The notes: generated by a model not told the origin, from the letters alone. Shown: positions 16,513-25,894, counted from the stretch's first letter. The stretch: 64,000 nt of DNA from Marinobacterium halophilum (GCF_003014615.1 NZ_PYGI01000020.1:1-64000); one strand, 5' to 3'. Program-made: numbers and translations.

Positions 16513-17844
16513 ATGTCGATCATGCCACCCACTGTAACCCGCAGGAGCCACTTCACCCTGGCTTTGCTGGCGTTGGTCTATGTCTTTTCGTTTATTGATC
16601 GGAATGTCATTGCCATTGTCATTGAACCGATCAAGCAGGAGTTTGGGGCTTCGGATACCCTGATGGGGCTACTGACCGGTCTCGCCTTTGCCGTTCTGTA
16701 CGGCATTCTCGGTATTCCGCTGGGTCGCATGGTCGATCAGGGTGCCGACCGCCGCAAGATGATCTCCATCTGCTGCGGCCTGTGGAGTATCGCCACCATG
16801 GCATGCGGCATGGCCACCAGCTTCTGGCAGTTATTGATTGCACGCATGACCGTCGCCGTCGGTGAAGCCGGTGGCATGGCCCCCTCGGTCTCCATGGTGT
16901 CGGACCTGTACCCCAAGAACCGCCGCTCTTCAGCCATGAGCATCTTCATGCTCGGCCCGCAGTTGGGCCTGCTGATCGCAATGGTGGTCGGTGGTTACAT
17001 TGCCCAGACCTATGGCTGGCGCACCACGTTCATTTTCTTCGGCATCCCCGGCGTACTGCTCGCCGCTACACTCTGGTTCTTCACCCGTGATCCAGGCCGA
17101 GGCGTATTCGACAGTGCCGAAGAACGCCGTCAGGCCATGGAAGCCCGCAACATCAAGGCCGGCCCGCAGATCAAGAGTATTTTCAAGGTACGCGCCTTCG
17201 TACTGCTCTGCTTTGGCGTGGCGGTGACCGGCGTAGTCGGCTACGGCTTCGGCATCTGGGCCCCGACTTTCCTGCTGCGGACCTACGAAATGCCCCTTGC
17301 CCACGCCGGCTTCCTGTTCGGTATTGCCAGCGGTGTGTTCGCCATACTGGGCACCCTGTTCTGTGGCTGGTTGTGTGATCGCCTGATCCGTCGCAACACC
17401 AATTGGCAGCTTGCACTGCCGATGCTGGGTATCCTGATCAGCCTGCCGATGGGCATCGCGTTCGTGCTTTGGCCGCAAACGTCGAGCTTCAGCGTCGGCA
17501 GCTTCAACGTCCCTTACGCCATGCTGTTCTGCGCCGGTTTTGCCTTTTTCCAGAGCTGGTGGCCCACCCTGACCTTTGCCGCTGTCAGCCACCTGCTGAC
17601 CAGTTCGCAGCGCGCTCTTGGCGCAGCTTTCGTCAACCTGTTCATGACCCTGATTGGCGCAGGCCTTGGCCCACTGCTGTCCGGCACCCTCAGTGACATG
17701 TACTCCAGCAGCATGGGGCCTGATGGCTTGCGCTGGGCACTGGCGACCGTGCTCTGCCTGCTGCTCATTCCCGCTCTGCTGTATGGCCTGGCCATTCGTC
17801 CCTATAAGCGTCGCCTGGAAGAACTGGATGCAAGCCTGACCTAA
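16513..17844 (+). CDS. MFS transporter, candidate steroid uptake
   Basis: The 443-residue protein has about 12 membrane helices. It has the motif-A-like loop GIPLGRMVDQGADRRKM after helix 2 and FIDRNVIAIVIEPIKQEF in helix 1, the pattern of spinster-like or hexuronate-type MFS proteins found in steroid and aromatic catabolic clusters. A second, clearly related copy lies at 30779-32101 and shares the string IEPIKQEF. Located in the inner membrane, it would import the substrate or an intermediate. The start has an upstream CGGAG SD. Confidence 0.82.
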   Translation: MSIMPPTVTRRSHFTLALLALVYVFSFIDRNVIAIVIEPIKQEFGASDTLMGLLTGLAFAVLYGILGIPLGRMVDQGADRRKMISICCGLWSIATMACGMATSFWQLLIARMTVAVGEAGGMAPSVSMVSDLYPKNRRSSAMSIFMLGPQLGLLIAMVVGGYIAQTYGWRTTFIFFGIPGVLLAATLWFFTRDPGRGVFDSAEERRQAMEARNIKAGPQIKSIFKVRAFVLLCFGVAVTGVVGYGFGIWAPTFLLRTYEMPLAHAGFLFGIASGVFAILGTLFCGWLCDRLIRRNTNWQLALPMLGILISLPMGIAFVLWPQTSSFSVGSFNVPYAMLFCAGFAFFQSWWPTLTFAAVSHLLTSSQRALGAAFVNLFMTLIGAGLGPLLSGTLSDMYSSSMGPDGLRWALATVLCLLLIPALLYGLAIRPYKRRLEELDASLT

Positions 17845-17884
17845 GCGGTCAGGCAGTTGACGCAGATCAGGTACACAGCACCTA

Positions 17885-17900
17885 TCGTCCAAACAGAGTA
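17885..17900 (+). promoter_or_regulatory. candidate operator upstream of the Rieske gene
   Basis: TCGTCC-AAAC-AGAGTA, 65 bp before the Rieske ATG. One mismatch in the right arm of the GTCY-N4-RGAC motif. Confidence 0.42.
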
Positions 17901-17937
17901 TGCCCCGGGCCGACGCAAAATTCAGAATCGGACGGGT

Positions 17938-17948
17938 AATAACAACAA
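17938..17948 (+). promoter_or_regulatory. A-rich leader of the Rieske gene
   Basis: AATAACAACAA, 3 nt upstream of the AAGGAG region. Candidate Hfq/Crc target. Confidence 0.5.
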
Positions 17949-17964
17949 GACCAAGGAGTTTCCC

Positions 17965-19059
17965 ATGGCAACATCCCAGGACTACCGGCTCGGTGATTAC
18001 ACCTTCCCTCGCGGCTGGTTCATGATTGCGACCTCTGACGACATCAACACGCACAAGCCGCTGGCCGTGCGCTTCTTTGGTCGAGACTTCGCGCTTTACC
18101 GCGGCCAGGAAACCGGCAAGGTGGTTCTGCTCGACGGTTACTGCCCGCACATGAAAACACACCTGGCAGCGCCGAATGATACGTCTTACGTGATCATCGA
18201 CGGTGGCGGCACCAACATCGAAGGCGACAGCATTCGCTGCCCTTACCACGCCTGGCGCTTCGGCCCGGATGGCCAGTGTGACGACATCCCTTACCATGAT
18301 GGTCCGATCCCGAAAACGGCCTGTGTGAAGTCTTGGACCGTGAAAGAAAGCCTGGGCGCAATCTGGGTCTGGCATGATCCGGAAGGTGGCGAGCCGGAGT
18401 GGGAACACCCGTCCCTGCCACAGTGGGATGACGAGTCCTGGGTACAGTGGAAATTCGATGACCTCGGTATTCTTGAGCAGCACCCGCAGGAAGTGATCGA
18501 CAACATCTGCGACTATGGCCACCTGAGCCCGATCCACGGTTCCACCGTACAGCGCTATGAAAACGAGTTCAAAGGACACCTCGCCACTCAGCGCCAGTGC
18601 GGCCCGCACCGCACCCTGGTCGGTAAAGACGGTGCCAGCCCGATTCTGCATACCATCACCACCTATAACGGTCCGGGTGTACTGATCTCTTATCTGACCG
18701 GTTACTACGAGTCGATTCTGATGATCACTCACACCCCGGTCGAAGATGGCAGCGTCCGCGTATGGCACGCCCTGCTCGTGAAGTCACCGAACGACAACGC
18801 CAAAGTCACCGTGGAAGACAAGATTGCAGCCGCCCAGTTCCAGAACTCCAGCCGCCTGGCATTTGCTCAGGACTTCGAGGTATGGGTCAACAAGGCACCG
18901 TGCCTCAACGGCATGTTCATCCCCAGCGACGGCCCGTTCATGAAAGCCCGCATCTGGTACAAGCAGTTCTACAACCCGCGCGCCCGTGCGCCCGAGTTTC
19001 TGGACAAGTGTGAAGGCGTCTACGTACCCAAGGGTACCGAGCCCTACACCCAGAACTGA
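17965..19059 (+). CDS. Rieske oxygenase, KshA-like
   Basis: The 364-residue oxygenase component has a Rieske [2Fe-2S] domain with CPH (60-62) and CPYH (92-95). The mononuclear iron site is DNICDYGHLSPIH, which fits the N-x2-D-x2-H-x4-H pattern, plus a late Asp in AQDFEVW. The spacing between the Rieske pairs is 29 residues, about 12 more than usual. The frame is open 36 codons upstream, but the ATG at 17965 has an AAGGAG SD. The best candidate reaction is 9alpha-hydroxylation of 3-ketosteroids, which with KstD opens ring B. No reductase partner (KshB) lies in the window. Confidence 0.82.
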   Translation: MATSQDYRLGDYTFPRGWFMIATSDDINTHKPLAVRFFGRDFALYRGQETGKVVLLDGYCPHMKTHLAAPNDTSYVIIDGGGTNIEGDSIRCPYHAWRFGPDGQCDDIPYHDGPIPKTACVKSWTVKESLGAIWVWHDPEGGEPEWEHPSLPQWDDESWVQWKFDDLGILEQHPQEVIDNICDYGHLSPIHGSTVQRYENEFKGHLATQRQCGPHRTLVGKDGASPILHTITTYNGPGVLISYLTGYYESILMITHTPVEDGSVRVWHALLVKSPNDNAKVTVEDKIAAAQFQNSSRLAFAQDFEVWVNKAPCLNGMFIPSDGPFMKARIWYKQFYNPRARAPEFLDKCEGVYVPKGTEPYTQN

Positions 19060-19082
19060 ACACGCTGACATGTAACACCCAG

Positions 19083-19117
19083 ACGGCCTGAAGCTCCCCT
19101 TCCAGGCCGTTTTTTTT
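19083..19117 (+). terminator. Rho-independent terminator after the Rieske gene
   Basis: ACGGCCTG (19083-19090) pairs with CAGGCCGT (19103-19110) and is followed by seven T. A textbook structure 23 nt after the stop. Confidence 0.93.
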
Positions 19118-19143
19118 GCCTGAAACACCAAATACAAGTGGCC

Positions 19144-19159
19144 TAGTCTTTTCAGACGA
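19144..19159 (+). promoter_or_regulatory. candidate operator upstream of the DUF1329 gene
   Basis: TAGTCT-TTTC-AGACGA lies 109 bp upstream of the ATG at 19269 and shares the GTCY-N4-RGAC core with six other sites. A-rich AACAAAAATAAC follows at 19196-19207. Confidence 0.5.
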
Positions 19160-19268
19160 TTTATCCCGCCACCGATTACCAAACAATGCAACCACAACAA
19201 AAATAACACCAACTGCCGCCCGCTTACGACACTAAGTCTGACAGACCGGGTTCACATCTGGAGGCAAG

Positions 19269-20660
19269 ATGAGAAAGCAGCAATTATGGAAACCACTCGC
19301 CGCAGCTATCGCGCTGGCTCTGTCCGCATCCGCACACGCCAAGGTCGCACCGGAAGAAGCCAGTAAGCTGGGCAATGAACTAACCTGCATGGGTGCCGTC
19401 GCCGCCGCCAACGAAGCCGGAACCATTCCCGCCTTCTCTGGCAAATGGCTGGGTACACCGCCGGGCATCGACTACACCCCCAATGTTGGCCAGCACCCGA
19501 TCGATCCCTATCCCGAAGACAAGCCGCTGTATGTCATCAACGGCAAGAACTGGGAGCAATACAAGGAACACCTGACCCCCGGTCAGATCGCCCTGCTCCA
19601 GCGTTTCCCTGACAGCTTCGAACTACCGGTCTATGAAGGTCGTCGCGACTTCCGTTACCCGGACGAAATCTGTGAAGTGGCCAAGAAAAACGCGGTTGAA
19701 GCCGAACTGATTGATGGCGGCATGGGCTTCACCGGCTACATGGGCCCGGTACCGTTCCCGATTCCGTCTGGCGAAAATCAGGCAATGCAGGTACTGGCCA
19801 ACCACAACTATCCGTACCGCGCCTTTACCGAGCAGATGGAAAGACGTGACCTGGCCGATGTGAGTGCCAGCGGCAATATTACCTGGGGCCAAACCCACAA
19901 CGCGGCACTGAACGTGATCACGTTGCCGGACCAAATCGGCAAGCCCATTGGCGAAATCATGGCCTACAGCGACACCGGCACCCTGCTGCCGACTCGTGAC
20001 AAGGGCAAGCGTACTGTTTCCATCGAACCGATGAACTTTGCTCAGGGTCAGCGTCTGGCCTGGACCTACAACCCGGGTACACGCCGTGTACGCCAGTTGC
20101 CCGAGTATGGTTTTGACACCCCGGCTGCAGGTACCTCCGGCAAGATGGTCATCGACCAGGACCGCCTGATGAACGGTTCGCCAGAGCGTTATGATTGGGA
20201 ACTCAAGGGCAAGAAAGAGATTTACGTCCCGGCCAACGCCTACCGCCTGCATGAAGAAGGCGTTGCCTATGACGATCTGCTGACGCCAAACCATGCCAAC
20301 CCTGATTTCATGCGTTACGAACTGCGCCGCGTCTGGGTACTGGAGGGCAACCTCAAGAGCACCCACCGTCACAAGTACGGCAAGCGTGTACTGTTTATCG
20401 ATGAAGACACCTGGCATGGCGTCATGAGTGACTTCTACGACACCCGTGGCGAACTCGTCAACCATGCGTTCCTGAACTACTACTACGCCTATGACATGAG
20501 TGCATGGCAGGCGGGCAGCAGCTTCTACCACGACCTCACCACCGGTGGTTACATCGCCTACAACCTGTTCCAGGATCTGGAAAAGGGGCCGATCTTGAAC
20601 GCCGGCGGCCTGGAGCCTGACAACTTCACCCCGGCCGCTCTGCGCCGTCGTGCACACTAA
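19269..20660 (+). CDS. DUF1329 exported protein
   Basis: The 463-residue protein begins with a signal peptide (MRKQQLWKPLAAAIALALSA, cleavage near AHA-KV) and otherwise follows the DUF1329 family (LolB-like fold, outer-membrane associated), including TYNPGTRRVRQLPEYGFD. DUF1329 genes are habitually paired with DUF1302 genes in clusters for steroids, terpenoids and other hydrophobic substrates. They are thought to act in envelope passage, though no mechanism is proven. It is 18 nt upstream of the DUF1302 gene and has a GGAGGCAAG SD. A terminator isolates it from the Rieske gene. Confidence 0.85.
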   Translation: MRKQQLWKPLAAAIALALSASAHAKVAPEEASKLGNELTCMGAVAAANEAGTIPAFSGKWLGTPPGIDYTPNVGQHPIDPYPEDKPLYVINGKNWEQYKEHLTPGQIALLQRFPDSFELPVYEGRRDFRYPDEICEVAKKNAVEAELIDGGMGFTGYMGPVPFPIPSGENQAMQVLANHNYPYRAFTEQMERRDLADVSASGNITWGQTHNAALNVITLPDQIGKPIGEIMAYSDTGTLLPTRDKGKRTVSIEPMNFAQGQRLAWTYNPGTRRVRQLPEYGFDTPAAGTSGKMVIDQDRLMNGSPERYDWELKGKKEIYVPANAYRLHEEGVAYDDLLTPNHANPDFMRYELRRVWVLEGNLKSTHRHKYGKRVLFIDEDTWHGVMSDFYDTRGELVNHAFLNYYYAYDMSAWQAGSSFYHDLTTGGYIAYNLFQDLEKGPILNAGGLEPDNFTPAALRRRAH

Positions 20661-20678
20661 TTTCGCGAGGATCCTGAA

Positions 20679-22211
20679 ATGACAGCATTTAAACCGAACC
20701 TGCTGGCCCTCGCAGTACTGGCCGCAGGCATCACAACCCAAGCCCAGGCCGGTGAAAGCATCGACATGGGCAATGACCTGACCCTGGACTGGAAAGGCAC
20801 CGTCAGCTATGGCGCAGGCGTACGCCTGGAAGACCCTTCCGATGCGAGCTACATGCAGTCCAGTGGCAACAGTAATTTTGATCAGGGCGACATGATCAAT
20901 AACCGCCTGTCACTGCTGATGGAAGGCCGCCTGCACAAGGGCAACAGCGGCCTGGTGATGTCCGCCAGCACCTTCTATGACGACGTGTACCAGGACAGCA
21001 AGTTCTCGGATGACGCCGAGAAGTACCATGGTGGTTACACCCGCTTGCTGGACCTGTACGGCTACACCACTTTTGAATTGGGTAACGAACGTTACCTGAA
21101 CCTGCGCGCCGGTAAACATGTAGTCGCATGGGGTGAAGCCCTGTTCATGCCCAGCATGTCACTGGCACAGGGCCCGTCCGACGGCACCAAATCCGGTATC
21201 CCGGGCGTAGAAGTCAAGGATATCCTGCTGCCGGAAGACCAGGTCTCCATGCAGTTGGAAATGAACCCGAACTGGTCAATTCTGGCGCATGCACAGTACA
21301 ACTGGCATCCGGTCCAGGTATCTGAGCCCGGCGCTTTCCTCAGCACCAGTGATGCTGTCGGCGAAGGTGCTACCTGTCTGTCAGCGGCACCCGGTGAGCC
21401 CTGTGGCTTTGGTGTTCGCGGCTCTGATATCGAGCCGGATGAAATGGGTCAGTGGGGCATCGGCACACGTTTCCGTACCAGCCTGGAAACAGAGTGGGGC
21501 CTTTACTACATGAATTATCATGACCGTATCCCGTTGACCCAGTACAACGCCCTGAGCAATACCTATCAGATACGCTATTTCGATGATATTCAGCTGTACG
21601 GCGCAACCATGACCACCAGCTTGGGCATGGCATCCATTGCGGGCGAGGTCACCTACAAGAAAGGCGCACCGGTTCTCGTCAGCACTCAGCTGCCAGTGGC
21701 TCCAGGCTACAGCATCACCATGCCATCAGCTGCGCGTGCCGATATCATGCAAACCAACGTTAACGCCATCGTCAACTTTGGTCGTTCCTGGATTGCCGAT
21801 ACGGTTAACCTGACCGCCGAACTGTCCTATGTGGATATCATGGATGTAGAAAAAACCGGTTTGAACGGTATCCCGGGTACCGCAACCGATGATCTCTTCT
21901 ACAGCAACCATGGCCTGGCTTTCTCAAGCAGCCTTTCCCTGAGCTATCCCGGCGCGACTGAAAACTGGGATCTGAGCGTGCCGATCGCTTACTCCCGCCA
22001 GATCAGTGGCCGTACCATCACTGGCGGCGTGGGTGGTGAAGGCGATCACCGTTTCAGTGTCGGTGCTGACTTTACTCACCGCACCGGTGTACAGGTAGGC
22101 GTTAAATACCTGACTTACATGGGCAGCGCCAGTAATGATGATCTACCCTATGAACAGCTTTCGCTGTCTGACCGCGACAACCTGTCCCTGTCAGTGAAGT
22201 ACGCCTTCTAA
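20679..22211 (+). CDS. DUF1302 outer-membrane beta-barrel protein
   Basis: The 510-residue protein has a signal peptide (ALAVLAAGITTQAQA-GE). DUF1302 features follow: WKGTVSYGAGVRLEDPS, alternating beta-strand periodicity, LRAGKHVVAWGEALFMP, and a C-terminal SVKYAF ending in Phe as outer-membrane barrels do. It is proposed to be a porin-like channel for hydrophobic substrates and is co-transcribed with the DUF1329 gene. A Rho-independent terminator follows at 22257-22283. Confidence 0.85.
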   Translation: MTAFKPNLLALAVLAAGITTQAQAGESIDMGNDLTLDWKGTVSYGAGVRLEDPSDASYMQSSGNSNFDQGDMINNRLSLLMEGRLHKGNSGLVMSASTFYDDVYQDSKFSDDAEKYHGGYTRLLDLYGYTTFELGNERYLNLRAGKHVVAWGEALFMPSMSLAQGPSDGTKSGIPGVEVKDILLPEDQVSMQLEMNPNWSILAHAQYNWHPVQVSEPGAFLSTSDAVGEGATCLSAAPGEPCGFGVRGSDIEPDEMGQWGIGTRFRTSLETEWGLYYMNYHDRIPLTQYNALSNTYQIRYFDDIQLYGATMTTSLGMASIAGEVTYKKGAPVLVSTQLPVAPGYSITMPSAARADIMQTNVNAIVNFGRSWIADTVNLTAELSYVDIMDVEKTGLNGIPGTATDDLFYSNHGLAFSSSLSLSYPGATENWDLSVPIAYSRQISGRTITGGVGGEGDHRFSVGADFTHRTGVQVGVKYLTYMGSASNDDLPYEQLSLSDRDNLSLSVKYAF

Positions 22212-22256
22212 GTCAGGGCGGCGTACAGCGATCGATAGCATTTCCCACTTCATTTT

Positions 22257-22283
22257 CCGGCCTCTTCTGAGGCCGGTTTTTTT
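22257..22283 (+). terminator. Rho-independent terminator after the DUF1302 gene
   Basis: CCGGCCTC-ttct-GAGGCCGG followed by seven T. Confidence 0.93.
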
Positions 22284-22309
22284 CGGTTACCACCGAAGGA
22301 GCAATGACC

Positions 22310-23488
22310 ATGCAAGAAGTTGTCTTCATCAACGGCCTGCGCACTGCCATCGGCGGTTTCGGCGGTTCACTTGCCCAGCAACGCCCCACCGAGCTAGCGG
22401 CAACTGTCGTACGTCAACTGCTGGACAGTACCGGCTGCGCACCGGAGCGTGTTGGCCAGGCGGTATTCGGCAATGTGCTGCACAGTGAAAATGCCGACAT
22501 GTATCTTTCTCGCGTGGCGGCCGTGAATGGTGGCCTGCCGGAAACCACCACAGCACTGACCCTGAACCGCCTGTGCGGCAGCGGCCTGCAGGCGATCATC
22601 ACCGGTGCCCAGCAGATCCAGCTCGGCATCTGCGATGCGGTTGTGGCCGGCGGTGCCGAGTCCATGTCCCGCGCCCCTTATCATCTGCCCAGCGCCCGCT
22701 TTGGCCAGCGCATGGGTGACGCCCAGATGACCGACCCGATGACCGGTGTACTCACCTGCCCGTTCAACCAGTATCACATGGGCGTGACTGCCGAAAACGT
22801 GGCTGAACGCTTCAACATCAGCCGCGAAGATCAGGACCAGCTTGCCGTGAGCAGCCACCAGCGCGCTCAGGCGGCCATCGAGCAAGGCCGCTTTGAATCC
22901 CAAATCGTACCGATTGAAGTGGGCAAGCGCGGTCAATCCAAACTGTTTCAACAGGATGAGCATGTGCGTCTGGACTGCCAGCCGGAACAGCTGAGCAAGA
23001 TGCGCCCCGTATTCAAGAAAGACGGCAGCGTCACCGCCGGTAACGCCTCGGGCATTAACGATGCAGCAGCAGCCGTTTTGATGACCAGTGCCGCAGAAGC
23101 CGAGCGTCAGGGCCTGAAGCCGATGGCACGCCTGGTGGATTACCACCTGGTAGGCGTTGACCCGAGCATCATGGGCATTGGCCCGGTACCGGCAATCCGT
23201 GAGTTGCTTGAACGCCACCAGCTGACTGTCGACGACATTGACCTGTTCGAAGTCAACGAAGCCTTTGCCGCTCAGGCACTGGCGGTACAGCGCGAACTGA
23301 ACCTGCCCGATGATCGCCTGAACCCCAACGGTAGCGGCATTTCACTGGGCCACCCGATTGGTGCCACCGGCAGTATCATTATGGTCAAGGCACTGCATGA
23401 ACTGCAGCGCACGGGCGGCCGCTATGCCGTCATCGCCCTGTGCGTCGGTGGTGGCCAGGGTATCGCGGCATTGATCGAACGCTACTGA
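22310..23488 (+). CDS. acetyl-CoA C-acyltransferase (thiolase)
   Basis: The 392-residue thiolase has the nucleophile Cys89 in NRLCGSG, GHPIGATG with the general-base His (about 346) and the second Cys in CVGGGQG (about 376). It releases acetyl-CoA or propionyl-CoA by cleaving a 3-ketoacyl-CoA. Two in-frame ATGs lie 6 nt apart. The AAGGAG SD sits 8 nt before the second (22310) and only 2 nt before the first, so 22310 is chosen. It has no A-rich leader or operator of the type seen at its neighbours. Confidence 0.9.
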   Translation: MQEVVFINGLRTAIGGFGGSLAQQRPTELAATVVRQLLDSTGCAPERVGQAVFGNVLHSENADMYLSRVAAVNGGLPETTTALTLNRLCGSGLQAIITGAQQIQLGICDAVVAGGAESMSRAPYHLPSARFGQRMGDAQMTDPMTGVLTCPFNQYHMGVTAENVAERFNISREDQDQLAVSSHQRAQAAIEQGRFESQIVPIEVGKRGQSKLFQQDEHVRLDCQPEQLSKMRPVFKKDGSVTAGNASGINDAAAAVLMTSAAEAERQGLKPMARLVDYHLVGVDPSIMGIGPVPAIRELLERHQLTVDDIDLFEVNEAFAAQALAVQRELNLPDDRLNPNGSGISLGHPIGATGSIIMVKALHELQRTGGRYAVIALCVGGGQGIAALIERY

Positions 23489-23518
23489 ACCGCTCACACC
23501 CCAGCCCGCCCCATATAC

Positions 23519-23546
23519 AAAACGGCCGCTCAATGAGCGGCCGTTC
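23519..23546. terminator. bidirectional terminator between convergent genes
   Basis: AACGGCCGCT-caatg-AGCGGCCGTT, a 10-bp perfect stem between the thiolase (+) and the enoyl-CoA hydratase (-). Confidence 0.8.
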
Positions 23547-23595
23547 GGGTTATTGCGTTGCTACGATGACATGCTGTATTGGCATGTTCAGTCGA

Positions 23596-24339
23596 TCAGC
23601 GTGTCACAAATGCATTCAGTGCCTGCTGTGCGGCATCACATTCCAGCAGCTGTTCAAACAGATCCATCTCGGCCTGCATCAATGTATCCAGCTGCGCACC
23701 CGCCGACTGCTGCAACCGTGCCCGCGACTGCTGAACAGCGGTTGCATCCAGTGACGCCAACCGGCGCACCACTTTATCGACCTGCGCACCCAGCTGCTCC
23801 TGTGGCAACACCGCATTGATCAATCCAGCCTGCGCGGCATCAACCGCCTTGCACGGCTCCCCCAACACCAGCCACTCGAACGCCTTGGCATGACCCGCCA
23901 GTTGCGGAATCAGCTGCGTGCTGCCCCCTTCCGGACACAACCCCAGCGCCACAAACGGGAAGATCAGGGCCGCACGTTCGCTGGCATAGATCAGGTCGCA
24001 GTGCAGCAGCAAGGTTGCGCCGATACCCACCGCCTTGCCGTTTACTTCCGCAACCACCGGCTTGCGACAAGCCCGCATTGCCTGCAACAGCTGCAGCGGC
24101 GGATCGGTCCGCCGACCCTGCTCAGGCTCGGCAAGAAAATCGGCGATATCATTACCCGCACTGAAGCAGTCGCCCTTGGCACCGAGCCGAATAACACGCA
24201 CTTCGGGGTTTTCATCGGCCGCCTGCAACGCTGAAGTCAGCGCCGCATAGAGTTCACGGTCAAACGCATTGCGCTTGTCCGCTCGGTTCAGTTCCAGCGC
24301 CAGTACACCGCCTTCCAGGCTCTGATTCAATGTTGTCAT
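23596..24339 (-). CDS. enoyl-CoA hydratase/isomerase family protein
   Basis: The 247-residue crotonase-fold protein has an oxyanion-hole segment FSAGNDIADF and a second one in VNGKAVGIGATLLLHCDLIYAS. CPEGGSTQLIP holds the Glu at the position of one catalytic acid (about residue 136). It is 10 nt downstream of the aldehyde dehydrogenase gene, so the two form one unit. It may hydrate or isomerise an unsaturated CoA ester of the side chain or ring fragments. The exact substrate is not visible. Confidence 0.85.
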   Translation of the reverse strand: MTTLNQSLEGGVLALELNRADKRNAFDRELYAALTSALQAADENPEVRVIRLGAKGDCFSAGNDIADFLAEPEQGRRTDPPLQLLQAMRACRKPVVAEVNGKAVGIGATLLLHCDLIYASERAALIFPFVALGLCPEGGSTQLIPQLAGHAKAFEWLVLGEPCKAVDAAQAGLINAVLPQEQLGAQVDKVVRRLASLDATAVQQSRARLQQSAGAQLDTLMQAEMDLFEQLLECDAAQQALNAFVTR

Positions 24340-24349
24340 AGTGTCAGCC

Positions 24350-25795
24350 TCAATCCTTGGTAACCTGAGCCTGCATCATCGCTTCAAACTGGTCGTGATG
24401 CGGCGGCAGCATGCCCCACTCACCGCGCGGATCATACGCCGGTGCGCGGTACACGGTGCGGGTATGGCTGAACTCCAGGAAGCCTTCATGGCCATGGTAG
24501 TGGCCCATGCCGGAGCCACCAACGCCACCGAAGGGCGCTTCGTGCATCGCCGCATGCATCAGCAGGTCATTGACGGTCACGCCGCCGGACAGGGTTTGCG
24601 TCAGCACCTGCTGCTCTTCGTCCTTGTCCTGGCCGAAGTAGTACAGTGCCAACGGGCGCTCGCGACCATGAATATCATCCAGCACCGCATCAATCGTGTC
24701 GTAGGACTGGATCACCAGTGCCGAGCCGAAGATCTCTTCCTGCATGATGACACTGTCAGCCGGCGGGTTGATCACCAAACGCAACGGACGCTTGCGGCTG
24801 GTGCCGGTCGCTTCAGGATGGCTGGATTCAATACGTACACCGCGATCACGCGCATCAGCCAGATAGGCCTCAACTCGCTGCAAATGGTTGTCATTAATGG
24901 CAGCCACCATGTCGGGGTTGTCGTCCACGCTCGGGTAAAGAGTACGGAACTGCTGCTGCAACTGAGCGATAACGCTCTCCAGCTGCTCGGCCGGTACATA
25001 GAGCACATCCGGGCAGATACAGATCTGGCCACCGTTGGTGCCCTTGGCAATCGCCAGTCGGCGGCAGGCGTCTTGAACATCGGCACTGCGGCCCATGACC
25101 ACCGGCGACTTGCCACCCAACTCCAGGGTGACCGGCACCAGATTCTCGGCGGCGGCACGCATGATCTTGCGCCCAACGGCGGTGCTGCCGGTGAAGACCA
25201 GATGATTGAACGGTGATCCGGCGAACGCCGCCCCAATGGCAGCATCACCGACCGCCACACCAACCACGGCCGGGTCCAGGTGAGCGGATACCAGTTCGGC
25301 AACCAGTGCTGCGGTAAGCGGTGCCACTTCCGACGGTTTTAAAATCGCGCGGTTACCTGCCCCCAGCGCACACGCCAGCGGGCTAAACAGGGTAAACAGC
25401 GGCGCATTCCAGGTGCCGATGATGCCAACGCTACCCTTGGGCTGGTGCAGCACTTCAGCCTGGCCACCCAGCTGATCGTAAGGGGAAAACACCGTACGTG
25501 GATCGTCTTGCATCCACTGTTCGAGGTGATCACGTGTATGCTTCAGCGACGCCAGCGACCCCAGAATATCGTTCATGATAGAGAACGCACGTGGACGCCC
25601 ACCCGCTGAACCTTCACCGAAGTCGGCGCCCATGGCATCGGCCAGCGCATCGCTGTGGTCAACCAGCAGGTCGATTACCTGCTGGATGCGTGCCTTGCGG
25701 GTCGCGGCACTGACCGTGCCTTCACGGTTGAACGCCTGCTGCTGTTCGGTCAGCAGTTCACGAATGCCTTCAGGGGTGGTTACGGCTGCAGCCAT
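24350..25795 (-). CDS. aldehyde dehydrogenase, coniferyl-aldehyde-DH type
   Basis: The 481-residue NAD(P)-dependent aldehyde dehydrogenase has IGTWNAPLFT, VTLELGGKSPVVM (catalytic Glu) and NGGQICICPDVLYVP, with the nucleophilic Cys about residue 257. The membrane-lacking, short layout and PFGGVGGSGMGHYHG near the C-terminus are typical of the CalB/coniferyl aldehyde DH branch. It could oxidise an aldehyde formed from the steroid side chain. It is divergent from the flavin-reductase gene. Two operator-like repeats and an A-rich leader (25813-25824) lie in the shared gap. Confidence 0.87.
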   Translation of the reverse strand: MAAAVTTPEGIRELLTEQQQAFNREGTVSAATRKARIQQVIDLLVDHSDALADAMGADFGEGSAGGRPRAFSIMNDILGSLASLKHTRDHLEQWMQDDPRTVFSPYDQLGGQAEVLHQPKGSVGIIGTWNAPLFTLFSPLACALGAGNRAILKPSEVAPLTAALVAELVSAHLDPAVVGVAVGDAAIGAAFAGSPFNHLVFTGSTAVGRKIMRAAAENLVPVTLELGGKSPVVMGRSADVQDACRRLAIAKGTNGGQICICPDVLYVPAEQLESVIAQLQQQFRTLYPSVDDNPDMVAAINDNHLQRVEAYLADARDRGVRIESSHPEATGTSRKRPLRLVINPPADSVIMQEEIFGSALVIQSYDTIDAVLDDIHGRERPLALYYFGQDKDEEQQVLTQTLSGGVTVNDLLMHAAMHEAPFGGVGGSGMGHYHGHEGFLEFSHTRTVYRAPAYDPRGEWGMLPPHHDQFEAMMQAQVTKD

Positions 25796-25812
25796 CGGTT
25801 ATCTCCTTCGGA

Positions 25813-25824
25813 TTATTGTTATTA
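25813..25824 (-). promoter_or_regulatory. A-rich leader of the aldehyde dehydrogenase gene
   Basis: Sense-strand TAATAACAATAA, followed by the GAAGGAG SD. Candidate Hfq/Crc target. Confidence 0.5.
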
Positions 25825-25861
25825 CCCCTCACATTACTACCTCTGATCCCACCTGAATACC

Positions 25862-25877
25862 TCGTCCGGACGGACGA
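25862..25877. promoter_or_regulatory. candidate operator 1 of the ALDH/flavin reductase gap
   Basis: TCGTCC-GGAC-GGACGA, a GTCY-N4-RGAC inverted repeat. A second copy starts 33 bp away, about three helical turns, on the same face of the DNA. Confidence 0.55.
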
Positions 25878-25894
25878 CAACGCCCCATTGGCCT

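Noticed and set aside
16930-18768. 612-codon minus-strand frame antisense to the MFS and Rieske genes
   Set aside because: It mirrors well-identified genes in a GC-rich stretch, has no SD, and its translation is low-complexity Gly/Val/Asp/His-rich text typical of antisense shadows.
19236-19255. GTCTGACAGAC palindrome just before the DUF1329 gene as an eighth operator
   Set aside because: The spacer is 3 nt instead of 4 and the flanks do not match the other seven sites, so it was left out of the motif set.
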